Source: Tritrichomonas musculus (taxonomy: Eukaryota > Parabasalia > Tritrichomonadida > Tritrichomonadidae). Taken from it: a DNA stretch of 64,000 nt. Below the pieces are notes generated by a model, which did not search any database, was not told the origin of the DNA, and saw only the letters and a program-made list of their open reading frames with translations. Shown here one piece after another: positions 30,749-44,163 of the stretch (its first letter is position 1; every line of letters starts with the position of its first letter). The stretch is taken from the NCBI GenBank assembly GCA_039105265.1, contig JAPFFF010000004.1, positions 7,111,501 through 7,175,500 of the forward strand, written 5' to 3'. A program made the translations under genes and the position numbers.

Positions 30749-33700
30749 TCATTTACCACTCCTCTTCCTCTTCTTTTTGGAATGGTTTAGATCCATTTGG
30801 GACTGTGCCATCATATTCATGCTGAATTGAGTTTGCATTGCATCATTCATTTGGATCATTTGACACCATTGTTGTTGTTGTTGCTGTTGCTGCTGCAAGC
30901 TCAAAAATGGATATTGATAAGTAAATTGTTGCATTTGGTATGAATTCTGCTTTAAATTAATATCTTCAATTAAAGATTCATAAATTTCACGTGCTTTTCT
31001 TAACTCTGATAATGAATTTGAAATATCCATCAACAAATCTGTTGTTTGAATCCCCAAATCATCATGTGAAGAATGATCTTTATTTTTAGGAATGCTTTGT
31101 TTCTCTTTATTTGTATCACTCAGATGCTGACATGGCTTCTCAGAAAATGATTCTTTATATATTTTAAAATTCTTCGTTGGCAATTTTTGATCTGATTTAT
31201 TCGAAACATTATTTGATACAAAAATTGGTGATGCTCGGTTGAAAACATTGAATTGATTATTTGATGTTATTGGGTTCTTTACGGTTGGCATCGGATTTTT
31301 GGTTTGAGGTTCTGTCGTTGATTGCTGAAAAGAAAACATTGACTTTGGTGATGTTTTCTTTTCAACTTGATCATTTATTTGAGGGATCGATTTGAGAGCA
31401 GTTCCTATAGTCTGATCTTTGTTCTCATTTGATTTAGCAATTAACTTGCCAAAGCCTAGAGAATTATTGATCGATTGATTTGCTTTAGACTCGTTTCTGG
31501 CAACTTGTTCAATTTCATTTAAATTGCATTGCGGTCTTTTAGATAATAAAAGTTTGACAATTTCGATATTTTCTTTTTCAATCGCTAGATATAATGCTGC
31601 TTTATCAAATAAATAATAAAATTTCATTAAAATATTTATTATAGAATTCCATTCAAATATTCATTATAGAATTTCATTCAAATTTTTATTATAGAATTTC
31701 ATTCAAATATTTATTATAGAATTACATTCAAATATTTATTATAGAATAAAATTCAAATATTTATTATAGAATTCCATTCAAATATTTATTATAGAATTCT
31801 ATTCAAATATTTATTATAGAATTCTATTCAAATATTTATTATTGAATAAAATTCAAATATTTATTATAGAATTTTATAAATAAATAAATATGAAAATATT
31901 TATAATATTAATATCAAGTTTTTCATTAGATAATAAAAGTTTGACAATTTCGATATTTTCTTTTTCAATCGCCAGATATAATGCTGTTTTATCAAACAAA
32001 TAATAAAATTTCATTCAAATATTTATTATAGAATTTCATTCAAATATTTATTATAGAATTACATTCAAATATTTATTATAGAATAAAATTCAAATATTTA
32101 TTATAGAATTTTATAAATAAATAAATATGAAAATATTTATAATATTAATATCAAGTTTTTCATTAGATAATAAAAGTTTGACAATTTCGATATTTTCTTT
32201 TTCAATCGCCAGATATAATGCTGTTTTATCAAACAAATAATAAAATTTCATTCAAATATTTATTATAGAATTCCATTCAAATATTTATTATAGAATTTCA
32301 TTCAAATATTTATTATAGAATTCCATTCAAATATTTATTATAGAATTCCATTCAAATATTTATTATAGAATTCTATTCAAATATTTATTATAGAATTTCA
32401 TTCAAATATTTATTATAGAATTTTATAAATAAATAAATATGAAAATATTTATAATATTAATATCAAGTTTTTCATTAGATAATAAAAGTTTGACAATTTC
32501 GATATTTTCTTTTTCAATCGCCAGATATAATGCTGTTTTATCAAATAAATAATAAAATTTCATTCAAATATTTATTATAGAATTCCATTCAAATATTTAT
32601 TATAGAATTTCATTCAAATATTTCTTATAGAATTCCATTCAAATATTTATTATAGAATTCTATTCAAATATTTATTATAGAATTTCATTCAAATATTTAT
32701 TATAGAATTTCATTCAAATATTTATTATAGAATTCTATTCAAATATTTATTATAGAATAAAATTCAAATATTTATTATAGAATAAAATTCAAATATTTAT
32801 TATAGAATTTTATAAATAAATAAATATGAAAATATTTATAATATTAATATCAAGTTTTTCATTAGATAATAAAAGTTTGACAATTTCGATATTTTCTTTT
32901 TCAATCGCCAGATATAATGCTGTTTTATCAAATAAATAATAAAATTTCATTCAAATATTTATTATAGAATTTCATTCAAATATTTATTATAGAATTTCAT
33001 TCAAATATTTATTATAGAATTCCATTCAAATATTTATTATAGAATTGGATTCAAATATTTATTATAGAATTCTATTCAAATATTTATTATAGAATTGGAT
33101 TCAAATATTTATTATAGAATTCCATTCAAATATTTAATATAGAATAAAATTCAAATATTTCTTATAGAATTCCATTCAAATATTTATTATAGAATTACAT
33201 TCAAATATTTATTATAGAATTCTATTCAAATATTTATTATAGAATTCCATTCAAATATTTATTATAGAATAAAATTCAAATATTTATTATAGAATAAAAT
33301 TCAAATATTTATTATAGAATTTCATTCAAATATTTATTATAGAATTTTATAAATAAATAAATATGAAAATATTTATAATATTAATATCAAGTTTTTCATT
33401 AGATAATAAAAGTTTGACAATTTCGATATTTTCTTTTTCAATCGCCAGATATAATGCTGTTTTATCAAACAAATAATAAAATTTCATTCAAATATTTATT
33501 ATAGAATTTCATTCAAATATTTATTATAGAATTTCATTCAAATATTTATTATAGAATAAAATTCAAATATTTATTATAGAATTGGATTCAAATATTTATT
33601 ATAGAATTCCATTCAAATATTTATTATAGAATTGGATTCAAATATTTATTATAGAATTCTATTCAAATATTTATTATAGAATAAAATTCAAATATTTATT

Positions 33701-36386
33701 ATAGAATTTCATTCAAATATTTATTATAGAATTTTATAAATAAATAAATATGAAAATATTTATAATATTAATATCAAGTTTTTCATTAGATAATAAAAGT
33801 TTGACAATTTCGATATTTTCTTTTTCAATCGCCAGATATAATGCTGTTTTATCAAACAAATAATAAAATTTCATTCAAATATTTATTATAGAATTGGATT
33901 CAAATATTTATTATAGAATTCTATTCAAATATTTATTATAGAATTCCATTCAAATATTTATTATAGAATTCTATTCAAATATTTATTATAGAATTCCATT
34001 CAAATATTTATTATAGAATTTCATTCAAATATTTATTATAGAATTCTATTCAAATATTTATTATAGAATTCCATTCAAATATTTATTATAGAATAAAATT
34101 CAAATATTTATTATAGAATTTTATAAATAAATAAATATGAAAATATTTATAATATTAATATCAAGTTTTTCATTAGATAATAAAAGTTTGACAATTTCGA
34201 TATTTTCTTTTTCAATCGCCAGATATAATGCTGTTTTATCAAATAAATAATAAAATTTCATTCAAATATTTATTATAGAATTCCATTCAAATATTTATTA
34301 TAGAATTACATTCAAATATTTATTATAGAATTCCATTCAAATATTTATTATAGAATTGGATTCAAATATTTATTATAGAATTTCATTCAAATATTTATTA
34401 TAGAATTACATTCAAATATTTATTATAGAATAAAATTCAAATATTTATTATAGAATTGGATTCAAATATTTATTATAGAATTCTATTCAAATATTTATTA
34501 TAGAATTCCATTCAAATATTTATTATAGAATTCTATTCAAATATTTATTATAGAATTCCATTCAAATATTTATTATAGAATTACATTCAAATATTTATTA
34601 TAGAATTCTATTCAAATATTTATTATAGAATAAAATTCAAATATTTATTATAGAATTTCATTCAAATATTTATTATAGAATTTTATAAATAAATAAATAT
34701 GAAAATATTTATAATATTAATATCAAGTTTTTCATTAGATAATAAAAGTTTGACAATTTCGATATTTTCTTTTTCAATCGCCAGATATAATGCTGTTTTA
34801 TCAAACAAATAATAAAATTTCATTCAAATATTTATTATAGAATTGGATTCAAATATTTATTATAGAATTCTATTCAAATATTTATTATAGAATTCCATTC
34901 AAATATTTATTATAGAATTCTATTCAAATATTTATTATAGAATTCCATTCAAATATTTATTATAGAATTTCATTCAAATATTTATTATAGAATTCTATTC
35001 AAATATTTATTATAGAATTCCATTCAAATATTTATTATAGAATTTCATTCAAATATTTATTATAGAATTTTATAAATAAATAAATATGAAAATATTTATA
35101 ATATTAATATCAAGTTTTTCATTAGATAATAAAAGTTTGACAATTTCGATATTTTCTTTTTCAATCGCCAGATATAATGCTGTTTTATCAAACAAATAAT
35201 AAAATTTCATTCAAATATTTATTATAGAATTTCATTCAAATATTTATTATAGAATTCCATTCAAATATTTATTATAGAATTTCATTCAAATATTTATTAT
35301 AGAATTCCATTCAAATATTTATTATAGAATTGAATAAATAAAATGGTTTGAAATTATCAACTGATTAACATTTATTTTATCCCCTTGCAAAAGAATCTTT
35401 ACATAGGTGAAATAATCAAATTCACAGAAACAATAAAAAACAGGCTCATTGATTGAATCACTCTGAAATAATGAAAAGTTATAATATTGCATTATGCATT
35501 GATCATAGCAATTTTGGTTTTCTAAATAATTATTTTGGATGTAGTTTGCAATATCATTATGATGGCATTTAATTGCTTCTTTAAAGCATCCTATGTAATT
35601 ATTTCCTGGCGGCTCAACCTTATTTTCTTCAAGAAGGTGAATTATTTCAGCATTTTTGCCATGAATTGCATAAAGCCACAATGATTCTGACAACTGAACA
35701 TTATTCATTCTCAAATAATTGAAAATTTGAATGGATCCAAAAAACGTTGCGTATTCAATTAACGTTGGCTTTTTGTTAAGTAAAAATAGATTTGTCTCAA
35801 AAAGTGACGGTTGGATTTCACTTGAAAGTGGCAAATTTGTTTTGTTAGTATGAGCAACGAATTCTTCTACTAAATCTTGCCTAATTAACGAACAAACGTA
35901 TTTGTCATTTTCACCTATTTTGCGCTTTTCGTCATAATTTTCTGCTGGATCTGAAAAATTTTCTTGATAAAAATACGAAAAATAATTTGGATCGATTTTA
36001 TTCATGCGAGTAACTTGCTTCATGAAAGAATCATCCATGACTATTATTTTTTCTTCAATGAAAAACAAAATCAACAATTTATTTTCTTTAAATATTTCGA
36101 AAATTTCGGAAGTTGAAAATATTTTTTGAATATCTGATTTATATTGAAGTATTATCCTTTTAATATTTTGGAAAAAGTTCTTTTCGTGATAGTGGTTGTT
36201 GCATATAGCACTGAATAAATAAAGGAATAATTTAAAATCATTTTTATCATTTTTAATTTTTTGATTATCTAATAGGTCAATCAAGCTTTGGAAATTATAT
36301 TCAGGGTCCTCTTGATCTTCAAGGTAACGCAAAAGAGCCTCATGAATACTCTTTATCTTTTCGGTGTATTCTACAATGGTAGACAT
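30749..36386 (-). pseudogene. DUF3447-ankyrin gene split by a satellite
   Basis: The 5' part (36386-35322, 354 codons, MSTIVEYTEK) carries the DUF3447 region: EKRKIGENDKYVCSLIRQDL, SLFETNLFL, TFFGSIQIFNYLR. It ends within an ankyrin segment (INVNQLIISNHF). The 3' part (31627-30749) resumes with an ankyrin repeat (KAALYLAIEKENIEIVKLLL) and continues into a Ser/Asn/Gln-rich tail with a polyglutamine run and a basic KKRKRSGK end, likely a nuclear signal. Between them lies 3.7 kb of tandem repeat (31625-35332) that contains stops in every copy. Both halves are open, so the split is recent. That they were one gene is inferred from order, strand and the matching ankyrin segment. Confidence 0.7.
31625..35332. 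repeat. 25-bp satellite with nine 137-bp ankyrin segments
   Basis: A 25-bp unit around TTCAAATATTTATTATAGAA occurs about 99 times. It is interrupted nine times by a 137-bp segment (landmark CATTAGATAATAAAAG at 31924, 32161, 32473, 32860, 33397, 33784, 34171, 34733, 35120). Spacings differ only by multiples of 25 bp (237, 312, 387, 537, 562). Each 137-bp segment reads on the - strand as one ankyrin repeat, KTALYLAIEKENIEIVKLLL then SNEKLDIN, closed by a stop. Ten runs of 10, 4, 7, 10, 16, 10, 10, 17, 10 and 5 units result. The parental segment is in the host gene at 31539-31627. Confidence 0.95.
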
Positions 36387-37015
36387 TATACAAAAGTAAA
36401 ATACAGTTTTATTTGTTTTTATTATAAACGATAATATCTTAATAATTTAAAAATATAATATAATAATTTTTCATTTTATTTATATTTTTACGTAAAATAT
36501 AAATAAATTTATATTAAAAATTTTAGTATGAATTGAAATTATGAATATATAATAATAATAATTATATTTTATCTTATTATTGAATTTTTTGAATATATAT
36601 GTATATTTAATATGATATCGAATGATTTATTATATTAATATCTTATATTAATGCATAATAAACATTTTCTATGATAACATAATAATATAAAATCAAAATT
36701 ATATCAACATCTCAACCAAGTCAATAAATAATTCCAAATATAATTTTTCAAATAATTAAAAAAATAGGCAAATATTTTTATAAAAAATATCATCTAATTC
36801 GTTGAATTAAGTGAAACACTATTTTGAGATCCATTGAAAAAGTTCACAAACAAGGGATCTAAAAACATGTCTTGAGTCAAAACTAGTGAATTTCTTTCTG
36901 TATTCAATATACGAACCTGTTCTAGATAATTTCTTTTGAATATGACTAGAATTGGCAAAAAAAAAAAAAAAGAGATAAATAAACAGAATTGGGAACAATC
37001 ATCATCATATTCAGA
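36387..37015. other. AT-rich intergenic, nothing seen
   Basis: Divergent spacer between the DUF3447 gene on the - strand and a related relic on the + strand. No initiator close to either ATG. Confidence 0.5.
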
Positions 37016-37019
37016 ATTT

Positions 37020-37690
37020 TATTTCTAAAGTTTAGCGAGTTTTAAGACAATTCAAACAAGAATTCAAAAAATGTTTTTTAAATTCAGATATTCTTGACAT
37101 TTTCAAAGACAACAAGAGAATCCTTCTATTTCTTCTTGAAGAAAAACTGATTATAATTGATGAATTCATTTTTTTCAATAATTATGAGTAATAAATATGT
37201 TAAAATGAACTATTGTGAATATTTTCAACCAGAAATCAAACCATTTCTCACAGAAGAAAACATTGAAAAGGACGGCAGCCAGAATAAATCATTAAAAGAT
37301 GCTGAATTTATTGAACGAAATAATAAAGAATTTGAATCCAAATTCTATGAAAAAGGAGGAGAAGGACTGAATGATGATTCTTTATGTGAACTGATTCCAA
37401 ATAACCAAATCGAAGAATTTGTCAGATTTACTGAACAAAGAAATTAGTCACTTGAAATACGCATTGAAGAATCAATTTTTGAAACGAATCAACTTTTGAC
37501 TGATAAAAATACGATCAGTCTGATTGAATATGCATCATTTTATGGCTCGATTGACATCATCAAATGCATTAAAAAGAAAGGAGTTGTATTGATATCATCG
37601 ATGTGGATTTATGCCATTCACAGTTGTAATGCAGAACTGATCAGATATTTTGAAGACAATCGTTTTTTTCTACACCACTTTTTGAATGGT
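37020..37690 (+). pseudogene. DUF3447 gene relic
   Basis: Translation gives DILDIFKDNKRILLFLLEEK, EEFVRFTEQRN, ESIFETNQLLTDKNTISLIE and YASFYGSIDIIKCIKKKG. These match the DUF3447 genes at 35.3-36.4 kb and 27.6-28.5 kb segment by segment. Stops occur near 37190 and 37447, and the frame ends at a perfect palindrome (37698). It is a third to fourth copy of the family within 25 kb. Confidence 0.65.
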
Positions 37691-37697
37691 TTTTCTA

Positions 37698-37719
37698 TCC
37701 ATGAGTAGCTACTCATGGA
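37698..37719. repeat. 22-bp perfect palindrome
   Basis: The half-site TCCATGAGTAG is followed at once by its complement CTACTCATGGA. Imperfect pairing extends to GGTTTTT (from about 37689) and AAAAAACC (to about 37731), giving arms of about 21 bp. It sits where the DUF3447 relic changes into an unrelated frame, so it may mark a foldback insertion or a repair junction. Confidence 0.85.
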
Positions 37720-37730
37720 AAGTAAAAAAC

Positions 37731-38986
37731 CGCCATCAGATTTAAAAAAAATCTTCATTTTAAATATTCTGACTTGCCAGATAAAGATGAACAAATATTT
37801 AAGTTGTTTAATAAAGCCAAAATACCAATGATTATCAATGAAGCTTTTTTTAAATCTGACTCACAATCAATGAATAGTCAAATGTCAAATGCTTTATTTT
37901 ATCAACTTCAAATAATTTTTAATGCAATTGATTCAGGACCAAAAAGTCTAAGTATTATTGAATCTCTTCTTTATGTTTTTTACAAATTTAAGAAAATAAA
38001 AGTTCCACAATAAGATTTAATTGCCGCAAGCATTCGAGCTAAACGAACTTCGTTAGAATTTCAGCATATTAGATATGAACAATTACTTCACAGAACTGAT
38101 TCACAAAGTGTTTCAGAGGAAATATCAACAGATGAAACAATCAAAACTAAAAGAGAAATAATTAATCCTCCAAAAAGTTATAAAGAACGCCAAAAAGAAT
38201 CAGAAAAATTACAAAATCATTCAAAATCATCAATATCAAATATAAAATGTAATTTTCAATGTAATGAATTAATTCATTAATTCATTAATTTTCACAGGCG
38301 TACATTCGATTAAGATGTAAATCATCTGCATGGAAAGAAGAATTAAAAAAAGATATTTTGAAAAGGTATTCAATTTTTGAATCATCTCAATTTTTTAAAA
38401 GAAATTTATTCTCAATTTTGACAAACATAGCAAATGAGATTGCTTCGATATCGCCAATATTTGATAATGACTTTATTAATGAATGCAACTTGATTTTATC
38501 AGAAAATAAATCAAATTCAAGTAAAAAATATCATGAAATTTATAAAAGTGAACTTCAGAATAGTTCAAAATTATACAATTCAATAATACTTGTATTTGGA
38601 TTATTTAACCAAAAAAATTAATTCAAAATTTTATTGGACAGAAGAGCAAATGCATTTAATGATAAATGCGCATATCATTTTCCTAAAAAATGAATTCTTT
38701 GAATTAATTAAATGGAATAGTAATGAAAAAAATACAACATGATTTATGAAGATAATTATGATGTTCTCGAAAATCAAATAAAAAATGACAAAGTAATAAT
38801 TAATGCAATTTTTAAAGAATTTTTTGATAAGATAAATATAAAGAAAAATCCTAAAAAGCAAGATATTAAAGAAGATATCAAAAAAGGTACAAATTATTCA
38901 ATGAAAGAAACAGAAAATTTAAGAGAAATTAAAGTAACTGTTCAGATGAATAAAGATCTAAAAACTGAAATCGAAAAAGATTTTTA
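37731..38986 (+). pseudogene. Unrecognised host gene relic
   Basis: Four open pieces in order: 37774-38013 (FKLFNKAKIPMIINEAFF), a segment near 38020-38250 rich in Glu/Lys, 38358-38621 (RYSIFESSQFFKRNLFSILT), and 38739-38986 (KEFFDKINIKKNPKKQD). Composition is helical and charged. Stops and frame changes separate them. I do not recognise the family. No membrane segment or known motif. Confidence 0.45.
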
Positions 38987-39285
38987 GTGTTAATTTAAGG
39001 CGATTGAGAAGCCAAATAATAATAGCCGTAAAAGCATTAGCTTGAACTTAATCAAAAAATCTGTAAAGTAGAATGCTTTAATAATCTTTATAAAGAAAGA
39101 AAATTGTGTAGCATTTTAAGCTATTCAAATTGTGTTGGTTCTTGAACTTTTTCAATGAATAAGCTATTCAAAAATTAGAAAAGCCAACTATTCCCTTAAG
39201 GTATTTCTATATTAAATAAAAAAAAATATATTTATTATAATATATCAGATAGTTATTTGAATCTACAAATATTTTTATTAAATAT
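38987..39285. other. Intergenic, nothing seen
   Basis: AT-rich spacer at the 3' end of the VPS9-like gene. Confidence 0.5.
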
Positions 39286-41882
39286 TCACTCGTCATCCTC
39301 GAGAAGGGATGGCGGATTTTTAGCAAATTCGGGAATAACATATTCAATAGCAACACTGAGATAAATTGGAATAGTTGAAATATAACCGCCAAATATTTCA
39401 GTTGCAGGCAAATCGCCAGTTGTCATATCGTGCAAAAACACGTAATTTGTCACAGTCATTGGCGGATTGCAGAAAATGATCAGTGCTGCGAAAGCAGGTG
39501 TGAATTCATCACTTCCGAGTTTTCCTTTATTAGGTGGATAATCGCTTTCAATGAACAGCTGAAAGTTTGTCAGTGCGAAAGAGATCAAGTCAAATTTCCT
39601 CATTATTGAAGGCTCACGAAATGCTTCAATCATTGTCTCAACAATGTCACTTTTATCAACCGACACTCTCATTATTTTCTTCATTATGTACTCGTTCTTA
39701 TTGAATTCTGTTGTCCTCAAACGAGGAGTGAAATTTATAGCCGAACTTGCCCGTTGTAACGGTTGCGTGTTATACTCATTTTGATTGGGTTGTTTTCGTG
39801 TCTTCGGGAAGTATTCTTTAATGAAGCTAAGGAGACGCTGGCTTGATTGTTCGTTGAACATTTCGTCATATTCTTTCAATGAAATTGGAAACTTTTTCAA
39901 TTTTTCTCTTTGAATTGAAAATGAATAAAGGTCAATTTTTTCAGACAAAATGGCGAAAATGACTTTTTGAGGGAACCTGATTGAATTTGGTTCTTTGGAT
40001 TCATTGAATTTTTGAATGGCAAGTTTGTAATCTTCAATGAAAGATTTCGGCGATTTCGGATATTCAAATGAATAGCGAAATGGCTTGAATTGCTTTAAGA
40101 ACTTGTTGTTTATTTCTTCAACAATTCTTGTCATTGAAATTTGCTTCTGTGAAGAAGCATTCAATAGTTTAAGTTTAAACTCAATTGTTGAAAAAGTGGA
40201 CAATGCTTTGATCTTCTTCATTCTTGTAAAAGCTGTGCTTGCAAGAGCTTCCCTAATGATGTTCTGATCAATGCTTTTGTCTGGGAAAAAGATCATTATA
40301 TGCTCAAAATTCCTAGCTCTGTCTACAAGATTTTCTAAATCGCCATGCTTGACCAAATATCTATTGAAAAAGTCGTATAATGACATATTTGGAGGTTCTT
40401 TTTTGAAAAGTGGAATTAAATCAGCTCTTTGAAGCAAGTTTCGTATCAGTGGTGCAATTATGTAAGCGTGACTTAAAACTGTTTTTTCATCAACCGTCAC
40501 TTTTGAGAACTTATTTAGCCCCGGCTTTGAATCGCAAAAATATTCAATTTTTTCAGGCAAATTGAACACTGGCGCTTTTCCAGACATGAATTTAAGGAAT
40601 TCGACATCAATTGAACTGAAAAATTTAATTTTCAGAATGTCTTGTGAATAATAAATGTCAAAAAGGTCAAATAATTTGTACTTGTTTGGAACTGGCTCAA
40701 TATTTTCAAAGGAAAACTTATCATTTTGAAACAAAACTTTTGGAACTGAATCGATATGAAACAATTTTCTTTTTGTCAATGCGTCAAAGTTCAACTTACC
40801 AAATTCACTTAAATTATCGATAGAACTTGAGGAACATTGGCTAATTTTCAATTCAAATTCATTCAAATCTTTTTGTTCTTCCACTTTTTCATTGTATTCA
40901 GAAGTGTCATTCAAAAATTCAGAAAATTTTATCATTATTTCTTTGTAACGAGATATTTTTGTTTCCCCATTTTTAGACCGATAATCACAATTGAAAATAG
41001 CATCTAAAAAACCCAATAAATATGAATTGTTTTGATTTATATCGAACATGTTCTTCAGAAAAAGTAAAGCTTCCTTTGTCGGCCTGCAAGAAAAATGAAA
41101 GAAGCCAAAAGCTTGGGCAGAAATCATAGATGATAAAGCCACATTGAAAAATGCATTTGTTAACGTTCGTAACGGATCAGTTGAACAGGCAAGGACAACA
41201 AATGTCTCGTCTGGAATGAAATGTTGATACATTTTCGCATTGTATTTAATTTTTTGTATCAATTCTTCTTTTTGAATGTTTTTCAGATTGCAGGTGGTCG
41301 ATGTAAGTTCGCTGAAAACTGATTGAAAACATAATTGAGAAAAATGAAGGAAAAATGGAGTGCAAAAGCCAATTCGTGCTAAAGAATCATAAAGATTAGC
41401 GCTGACTTTTTTCTTTAAGCAATTGAAAAATTTAAACAAGTTTTTGATTGATAGTTCAGTCCAAAAAAACTGAAATACGATGGAATAATGGAAAAAGTTA
41501 CGATATCAACAAAAAATCGTTTTTGATCATCGATTTTAAATTTGTCTTTTTTGGAAGGTTCAAGGCCTTGGAATGTTGTAACAAAATGTATAATTTCCAT
41601 AATTGATCTAGAAGAAATTGGCAATTCAGTAACTTTGTTGTCATTATTATTCGTTTTGATTTTGGATAATGAATCGCTATGATATGTCGGACTTATTATA
41701 TGATTTAATAACAAATAATATTCTTTTTGATTAATTCGAGAATTATTGAATAAAGAAATCAATAAATCTATTTCGCTATTCACACTATTGGACTCAACTT
41801 CATTCATTGAATCTTCTTTATATATCTGAATTTGAGCATCTCGAAGGCGATTAATGAAATCTAATGTTACTCTTGATGTCAT
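39286..41882 (-). CDS. Probable VPS9-domain Rab GEF, one frameshift
   Basis: Read as one gene of about 860 codons. The first part (41882-41470, MTSRVTLDFINRLR) and the second (from about 41465 to 39286) are joined at a run of seven T on the coding strand (41463-41469). One base is out of step there, either a real mutation or a sequencing slip. The C-terminal 150 residues look like a VPS9 domain: GKLGSDEFTPAFAALIIFCN then PPMTVTNYVFLHDM and YISTIPIYLSVAIEYV, compared with the family pattern of xxDExLPxLxYVIxxxxPP…GYxLTxLxxAxxFI. VPS9 domains load GTP on Rab5-type GTPases in early endocytosis. The N-terminal 600 residues are helical and unknown. The VPS9 call is a motif-level judgement. Confidence 0.65.
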
Positions 41883-43565
41883 TTAAAAATTGATTGTTAA
41901 AGTGGAGATAATGTTTTTTTCTGAGCAATTCAAAAAAAAAATTTATAAATATTTTTTCAAATATGTAGGCTACTCATTTTTTTGAAATTAAAAAGTGCAT
42001 TTTTTTCGATTAATTTTTAGAAATATTCAATAAATTTAAAATTTGAAATTGTATACACAATGCATATTTATTTTATCTTAATTAAAACACATAATATCTA
42101 TTATTCACGAACTTTTTTTCTGCATCATTATTTCAAATATCACAAAATCAAGTTTATGTAATTGTGGTTTGGAATAATTTTTAGATTGATATATAGGTAT
42201 GTATAATAATATTTAAATTAAAATATGATTCCGAAAAGGATTTCTTCCAAAAAAGTTGAAACAAATATTAAAATTGATATATCACAACTTACAATAGACC
42301 TAGAGATATATTTTTGATATATTATATTCTTCATCGTCCAAGCTACAATTTGATATCATTTGTTTATTTCTAACTCTAAAGATAAAGTTTAGTTGAGAAT
42401 TTATATTGAAAAAGTTGAATTAATAAACGGAATGATTCAATTTCCTATGACGCCAAACGAAATAATAAACGGTCAAGTGTAAAATTTGCTAATAAAAATT
42501 ACATATTTAAACTATAAATATATCATAGATAATTGATTAAAAATTATTAAATCAAAAGAATGAAAATTCATTGATTTTTCATTCAATTCCTATTGAAATT
42601 ATAAAAATACCATTCAATTTTTTTCAAATTAAAAAAGTCGATTTTAAACTTTATCTTTTATATTTGAAAAATATTTCCTATCAATTATTATTTAATTATA
42701 TATGCTTTATTTAAATATACCAAAAAAATAAAAACTTGTAGAAAGCCTACACATTTTTTCAATGAAAATTAATTTTGATTTTTAAATATTATAAATATAA
42801 TAAATATATATTTTAAATATTTGTAAAATTAAAATTGCTTAAGTATAATATTTAAAAAATTGAGATAAAATTGTTTTTAAAAAATTATATTAAACCACAT
42901 ATTTGTATGTATTATTTTGTAAAATGAGGGTTCACAATGAAAAAGTTTATTACAATTAATCTTTCAACGATAACATTATCGATTATTTTTTTTGATAAGC
43001 CTATTAATTATATTGAAACAAACTTTAATAGCAGAGGAGGATCAACTAATTGAATGGCCTATTTTTCAACATTGTTTGCTTTTTTTTTTGCATCATGTAA
43101 TTAATAAATTCAAAATTTTATTTTATATTAGATATATATGCCTATAATAAATCTATTTATTCACATAAATTTCAAATCTCAACTACCAATTTTATATTAG
43201 AGTCATGATAAGTTACACTCAATCATTAATTTTATACATTCTCGCAAGCTAATATATGGAATGATTTATAATATCTTATATATAATTATTTTTTAAATCA
43301 ATATCAATGATTAAAAGTGCAAGAATATTTAAAAAATATTAATATCCCATCAAGAAAAATTTGTAAAATTATAAAACTTAAATTTGAAAAGTAAAAATTG
43401 AGAGAAAAAAATATTTGACTCTCTATTCAAATTAGATTAATTTTGAATAAAACATTTTTATCTAAATAATATAAATAAATATTTATATTATTCTATGAGT
43501 TTTTATGTTAAAAATAAGTTGACCTTCCTCTTATTTTTAGTTTTGAATAAGATGATGAAGTTTTA
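41883..43565. other. Long AT-rich gene-free region
   Basis: No coding frame, RNA gene or tandem repeat recognised. It is probably old transposon or intergenic DNA beyond recognition. Confidence 0.5.
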
Positions 43566-44031
43566 AATGAGATTAGGCTTGTTATTCTGATATCAATTGT
43601 CAGGTTTGTCACTTTTTTTAACTCAGATAATCGATAATAAAATGCTATCGATTGGAAATTTTAATTGATACATTCGATTATCAAGTATGAAATGTGATAC
43701 AAAAAAAATATTCTTTTGATATCGAATCTTGATTAATCGAAATTAATACCTGAAAAAAACATTAAAAATAGTATTTTAATGGCATAAAATAAATATATTC
43801 TAACTTATTATGTAAAAGAATCAGCTTTTATTAAATTTTTTTACGTATATGTGAAGTAATCAGTTAAAAAAATTTACAAAATTTTGATACGTTAAACAAT
43901 TTTCAATATTGATAATCGATCTTTTATTCATTATTGATATCAGAGAAAAATATTTTGATTTGATATTGATATCAGAAAAATGGATCAATTATCGATATCG
44001 AAAATCGAGACTTAACAAGCCTAAATGAGAT
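43566..44031. mobile_element. hAT-like MITE, 450 bp
   Basis: The core (43574-44023) has ends TAGGCTTGTTA and its complement TAACAAGCCTA. AATGAGAT flanks it exactly on both sides (43566-43573 and 44024-44031), an 8-bp duplication as made by hAT transposases. The interior holds several GATATC/ATCGATAT-rich inverted motifs. It has no coding capacity. Fragments of the same family lie at 51085-51252 and 60303-60545. Confidence 0.92.
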
Positions 44032-44163
44032 ATCAAATAGAATAACACCAAACATCATAAAAATTGATAAAAAACCATCAATAAAAACAATATAATCAAG
44101 GAATTGAATTCAAAAAAAAAAAATCCTTATATTCATTTTTTGGATTATAAAATTTTTTTTATA

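Noticed and set aside
31625-35332. CRISPR-like or telomeric repeat
   Set aside because: 25-bp units are head-to-tail without spacers and carry ankyrin-coding segments, so it is a satellite.
38253-38302. A possible intron ending in TTTTCACAG
   Set aside because: It lacks the strict trichomonad intron signals (GYAYGY start and ACTAACACACAG end), and the gene is decayed.
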